A stretch of DNA of 64,000 nt from the NCBI RefSeq assembly GCF_023243075.1, contig NZ_JALKFZ020000003.1, forward strand, positions 1-64,000. Reading direction: 5' to 3'. A model generated the notes under the pieces. The model worked only from the letters and a program-made list of their open reading frames with translations. It ran no database searches and was not told where the DNA came from. This document shows positions 57,596 to 64,000 of this stretch, one piece after another. The first letter of the stretch is position 1. Each line of letters begins with the position of its first letter. The translations under genes and the position numbers were made by a program. This DNA is from Frankia sp. AiPa1. Lineage in GTDB: Bacteria > Actinomycetota > Actinomycetes > Frankiales > Frankiaceae.

Positions 57596-58435
57596 TCACC
57601 TGTCGTCGGGGTGGTGGGCGAGGTCGGCGAGGGCCTTGGCGTAGCGCGCGGCGCAGTACGGCGCGGGATGGATGACGTCGACGATGCACAGGTGACCGTC
57701 CAGGGCCGAGCTGAACGCCATGGACGGGTGGATCGCCCGCGCTGCCCGCTCGGAGTAGCGCACCGAGGCGCCGAACATACCGGCGAGCCCCCGGTACATC
57801 TCGTTCAGCCGATCGCTGCCCAGCATCGCGCCGGGCCGCGCCGAGGCCGGGGAGCCCCAGTCGACCTGCCGGCCGGCGTTGTTCACCACGGACGGTAGGG
57901 CCGCGGCCAGCACCACCCTGGTCACCCCGTGGTCCAGGTACCAGCGGATCTGCGCGGTGAGCTCGGCCCGGTAGTCGGCCACGAGGGTGGTCCCGAGCAG
58001 AGCCCGCGGATTGTTGCCGTTCCAGTTCAGCACCACGGTGCGCGGGTGGCCCGCGGCCGCGAGGTCACTCGCGAGCAACGGCGAGGACGCCGCCGCGCCG
58101 AACACGTCGGGGGTGAGCCCCGGGTAGCCGATCAGCCGCACCGCCCCCTTGGCCGTGCTCCGGTCGTGGGCCCCCGCCTCACCGGGACCCATCGCACCGG
58201 TACCCACCGCACCGGTACCCACGGCCTGGCCCGCGAGCGCGACGACCGAGTCCCCGACCACCAGCGCTGGGCCGGCCCCCCCGCCGCCGTTGCCTGTACC
58301 GCCTCCGCCATGCGGCCGACTGACGAGCACCGCGGCTACCAGCAGGGCGACGACCACCAGCACCGTCACCCACGAGCCGCGGTCCGCGGGTGCGCGACCT
58401 TCGCGGGGCGCGCGGCGCGACACGGGCGGATGCAC
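57596..58435 (-). CDS. SGNH/GDSL-type hydrolase, membrane-anchored
   Basis: About 279 residues. An N-terminal cytosolic stretch is followed by one membrane helix (VTVLVVVALLVAAVLVS), then a Gly-rich linker and an SGNH-like domain: VVGDSV (nucleophile serine), NWNGNN and a C-terminal DVIHPAPYCAA with the D-x-x-H pair. It would act outside the membrane as an esterase or acyl hydrolase. The start is uncertain: GTG at 58435 or 58423 and a TTG near 58468 are candidates, none with a good ribosome-binding site. A tandem GTGAVGTGAMGPG insertion lies after the GDSV motif. It runs in the same direction as metH, 80 bp downstream of it. Confidence 0.7.
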   Translation of the reverse strand: MHPPVSRRAPREGRAPADRGSWVTVLVVVALLVAAVLVSRPHGGGGTGNGGGGAGPALVVGDSVVALAGQAVGTGAVGTGAMGPGEAGAHDRSTAKGAVRLIGYPGLTPDVFGAAASSPLLASDLAAAGHPRTVVLNWNGNNPRALLGTTLVADYRAELTAQIRWYLDHGVTRVVLAAALPSVVNNAGRQVDWGSPASARPGAMLGSDRLNEMYRGLAGMFGASVRYSERAARAIHPSMAFSSALDGHLCIVDVIHPAPYCAARYAKALADLAHHPDDR

Positions 58436-58515
58436 AGGATCCGGATACCCGCGACCCCTGGCGATCAATCGGGCTGGCTGGGCGCTGGTCGTGGCCGCGG
58501 CGGGGTCGGCCGCGC

Positions 58516-62277
<3,762 letters not shown>

Positions 62278-62296
62278 GCGACACCTCCCGGTTGTG

Positions 62297-62367
62297 GGAG
62301 GCGCCCTTTCGGAGTGATTCGGGTCGAGCGTGGCGGACCTGGGCCCGTTGCAGCGCCTCTCGACCTG
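62297..62367 (-). ncRNA. S-adenosylhomocysteine (SAH) riboswitch of metH
   Basis: Reading the minus strand, the leader begins GGTCGAG and closes with CTCGACC (P1, 7 bp). The conserved core GAGGCGCTGCAACGGGCC follows the first P1 strand, and GCGCCTC downstream pairs perfectly with GAGGCGC, forming the expected pseudoknot. This order, the invariant GCGCTGCAACGG-type core and the position just before metH match the known SAH riboswitch class. SAH binding is expected to raise metH expression. Confidence 0.85.
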
Positions 62368-62645
62368 AGCGTAACGATACCGTGCCTCGCTGATCATCTC
62401 GGCCTGGCTCGTGCCGCCGACCCCGCCTCACCGCCGTGGCCTACGTCGCATCGCCGCCGCCGCCGACCCATCCGACCACCAACGGATCCCATACCCAAAA
62501 GTAACTGTCCGCGACCGCCCTTGTCGGGCTCAAGATCCAAACAGGTCCTTGTGGGGGCGTTCGTGTCCGATTTGCCCCCCACGACGACCTGTGTAGGCGG
62601 ATCTTGCCCCACAGTCCACTGCGGGGCGTGACGGCCATGGGATTC

Positions 62646-62724
62646 GGGAGGGGGAGGGCGGGGGCGGGAGGGGGAGGGGGAGGGGGAGGGGATCTTGCGA
62701 GGGCGGGCGCGGGGGTGGGGGCAG
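62646..62724. repeat. G-rich tract with G-quadruplex potential
   Basis: A run of repeated GGGAGG/GGGGGA blocks on the plus strand with more than eight tracts of three or more G. It lies between the divergent metH leader and the 3' end of the histidine phosphatase gene. It could fold as a G-quadruplex. No gene is visible between 62368 and 62796. Confidence 0.75.
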
Positions 62725-62796
62725 GCTGTTGTGGGGGATGGCCGTCCGGCTGTGGGGGGATGGTCGTCCGGCGCTGTGGGGCCGGGGGACGGGGGG

Positions 62797-63522
62797 TCAG
62801 GTCGGCTGGTCGGCGCGGACGCCGGACAGGTGGGTGACGGTGTTGAACTCGGCGAGGATGAGCCGTCCGTCGCGGCCCGTGAAGCGGGTGATGCCGGCGT
62901 TGCGGATGCCCCCCGTGGCGCTGATGTGCGCCAGATCGTCGAAGGACAGACCCTCGATGATCTGGCGCAGCACGACGACCACCGCGTCGTGGGCGACGAT
63001 GAGGACACGGCGTCCGGCATGACTGTCATGCAGATCCGCGAGCAGGGAGCCCAGCCGGGCCGCGATGTCAGGGAAGTTCTCGCCGCCGCCGGGCGCGCGG
63101 AACAACCAGGTGCCCTCGGCACGCCACCGCTCGGCCTGGGCCGGGAACCTGGCGTCGATCGCGAGCCGGGTCAGCATCTCGAAGTCGCCCATCAGCCGAT
63201 CGACCAGCCGATCGTCGATCTTCGGCGTGGGCAGCAGCAGCCCGCCGCGCTCCGCGGCGTCGGCGGCGATCTCATAGGTGCGCCGCGCTCGAAGGTACGG
63301 CGAGCAGACGACGACGTCGGGCGGACGGATGGCCGGAGGCTGCGCGGCGAGCGCCCGCCCAAGGGCCGCCGCCTGCGCCCGGCCGAGTGCGGTGAGCGGC
63401 ACGTCGGCATCACGGGTGGTGATGCCCGACTCGACCCGCCCTGCCGCGCGCGCCGCCGGAAAGGCGACGTTCGCCAGGCTCTGCCCATGCCGCACCGCGG
63501 TGAGCTCCGTGATCAGGACCAT
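62797..63522 (-). CDS. Histidine phosphatase (phosphoglycerate mutase-like) family protein
   Basis: About 241 residues. The catalytic RHGQS motif (phosphohistidine) is near residue 10, followed by GRAQAAALGRAL, the second-shell arginine in SPYLRARRT, and the late VAHDAVVVVLRQ histidine. Members dephosphorylate small metabolites or proteins; some are acid phosphatases acting in glycerophospholipid or vitamin pathways. The ATG at 63522 is directly preceded by GGGAG with close spacing. The open frame continues upstream without homology. I see no believable gene in 63523-64000. Confidence 0.88.
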   Translation of the reverse strand: MVLITELTAVRHGQSLANVAFPAARAAGRVESGITTRDADVPLTALGRAQAAALGRALAAQPPAIRPPDVVVCSPYLRARRTYEIAADAAERGGLLLPTPKIDDRLVDRLMGDFEMLTRLAIDARFPAQAERWRAEGTWLFRAPGGGENFPDIAARLGSLLADLHDSHAGRRVLIVAHDAVVVVLRQIIEGLSFDDLAHISATGGIRNAGITRFTGRDGRLILAEFNTVTHLSGVRADQPT

Positions 63523-64000
63523 CACTCCCGTTGCATCCCCGTGCCGACCTGGTGCGGCGGCAACCGTCCCGGAGCCGTTGTGTCGTCGGCCCCGACGGAA
63601 GTCCGTCTGCCGTCGACCGGCCCGGCGACCGCCCTGTCCGGAGCTTCGGCGACCGTGACAGGAGAATGCCACGGGCGGCGACGTAACGCGGCCAAACCTC
63701 GACGGAACGGCATCGATGGGCCTGGTGGGCCTGCACGGCGCGCCCGCCGACTCGACTCGACTCGACCCGTTCGGCGAAGCGGGTGCGGCCTGCCGGGCGA
63801 GATGGCGAGATACAGCGCGGTCCGCCTGGCACCGCGGCTCGTCCCACCTGGTGGCACTGCTTCCACCCGGTGAGGTTCCCTCCGGTGAGGCTCGCGCCGG
63901 TGACACGGCGGGGCCTGCCCTGTGGCGCGGTTCGTGGCCGTGGCCGCCCCGACCCATGGTCCCGTGTCCTGGCGGCGGGAAGCATGCGTTCGGACACGGT

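Noticed and set aside
63523-64000. Several frames of 100-195 codons at the right edge
   Set aside because: They overlap each other on both strands and show no recognisable motif or ribosome-binding site.

Overview
The window is high-GC actinobacterial DNA. GroEL2 under a CIRCE box, bacterial P450s, an MbtH-dependent NRPS, an AfsR/SARP regulator and class I lysyl-tRNA synthetases together suggest a Frankia-like or Streptomyces-like actinomycete; the genus is inferred, not shown. I saw no rRNA, tRNA or CRISPR array.

Region 1 (1-13.3 kb) is chromosomal and accessory metabolism. It opens with the 5' part of groEL (minus strand). A leftward set follows (P450, AMP-dependent acyl-CoA ligase, SDR, small NTF2-like protein). 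Facing it is a tightly coupled rightward operon (DUF7064-like protein, P450, APH-family kinase, SDR). A leftward acyl-CoA thioesterase-like protein and an unrecognised rightward protein close the region. This looks like oxidative and CoA-linked catabolism of a lipid, terpenoid or aromatic substrate.

Region 2 (13.4-14.4 kb) is a scar: a C-terminal piece of a canonical class I LysRS abuts an IS1380-type transposase remnant.

Region 3 (14.4-42.5 kb) is the main find, a compact non-ribosomal peptide cluster read rightward with many ATGA/GTGA overlaps. SbnA/SbnB-type enzymes make L-2,3-diaminopropionate. An MbtH protein and two NRPSs (A-T-C-A-T and C-A-T-C-A-T-TE) assemble a tetrapeptide; the third A domain reads as threonine and the TE nucleophile is cysteine. 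A divergent carbamoyltransferase, an MFS exporter, a complete leucine-like chain-elongation cassette (LeuA without its regulatory domain, LeuC, LeuD, aminotransferase, LeuB), a MacB-like ABC exporter and a SARP regulator with three TTA codons follow.

Region 4 (42.5-50.3 kb) is of lower GC and mobile-rich. It holds a frameshifted ISAzo13 transposase, a large DUF6421-like protein, fragments of IS701, a serine recombinase and ISAs1, and then a full-length divergent class I LysRS with a C-terminal extension. The working hypothesis is that this LysRS is the self-resistance target (or a tRNA-charging biosynthetic enzyme) of the cluster.

Region 5 (50.5-64 kb) returns to ordinary chromosome: an F420/NADP oxidoreductase, a calerythrin-like EF-hand protein, a Wzx-type flippase, a zinc-binding lipoprotein behind a Zur-like box, the agmatine deiminase / N-carbamoylputrescine amidase pair, an SGNH hydrolase, metH preceded by a convincing SAH riboswitch, and a histidine phosphatase.
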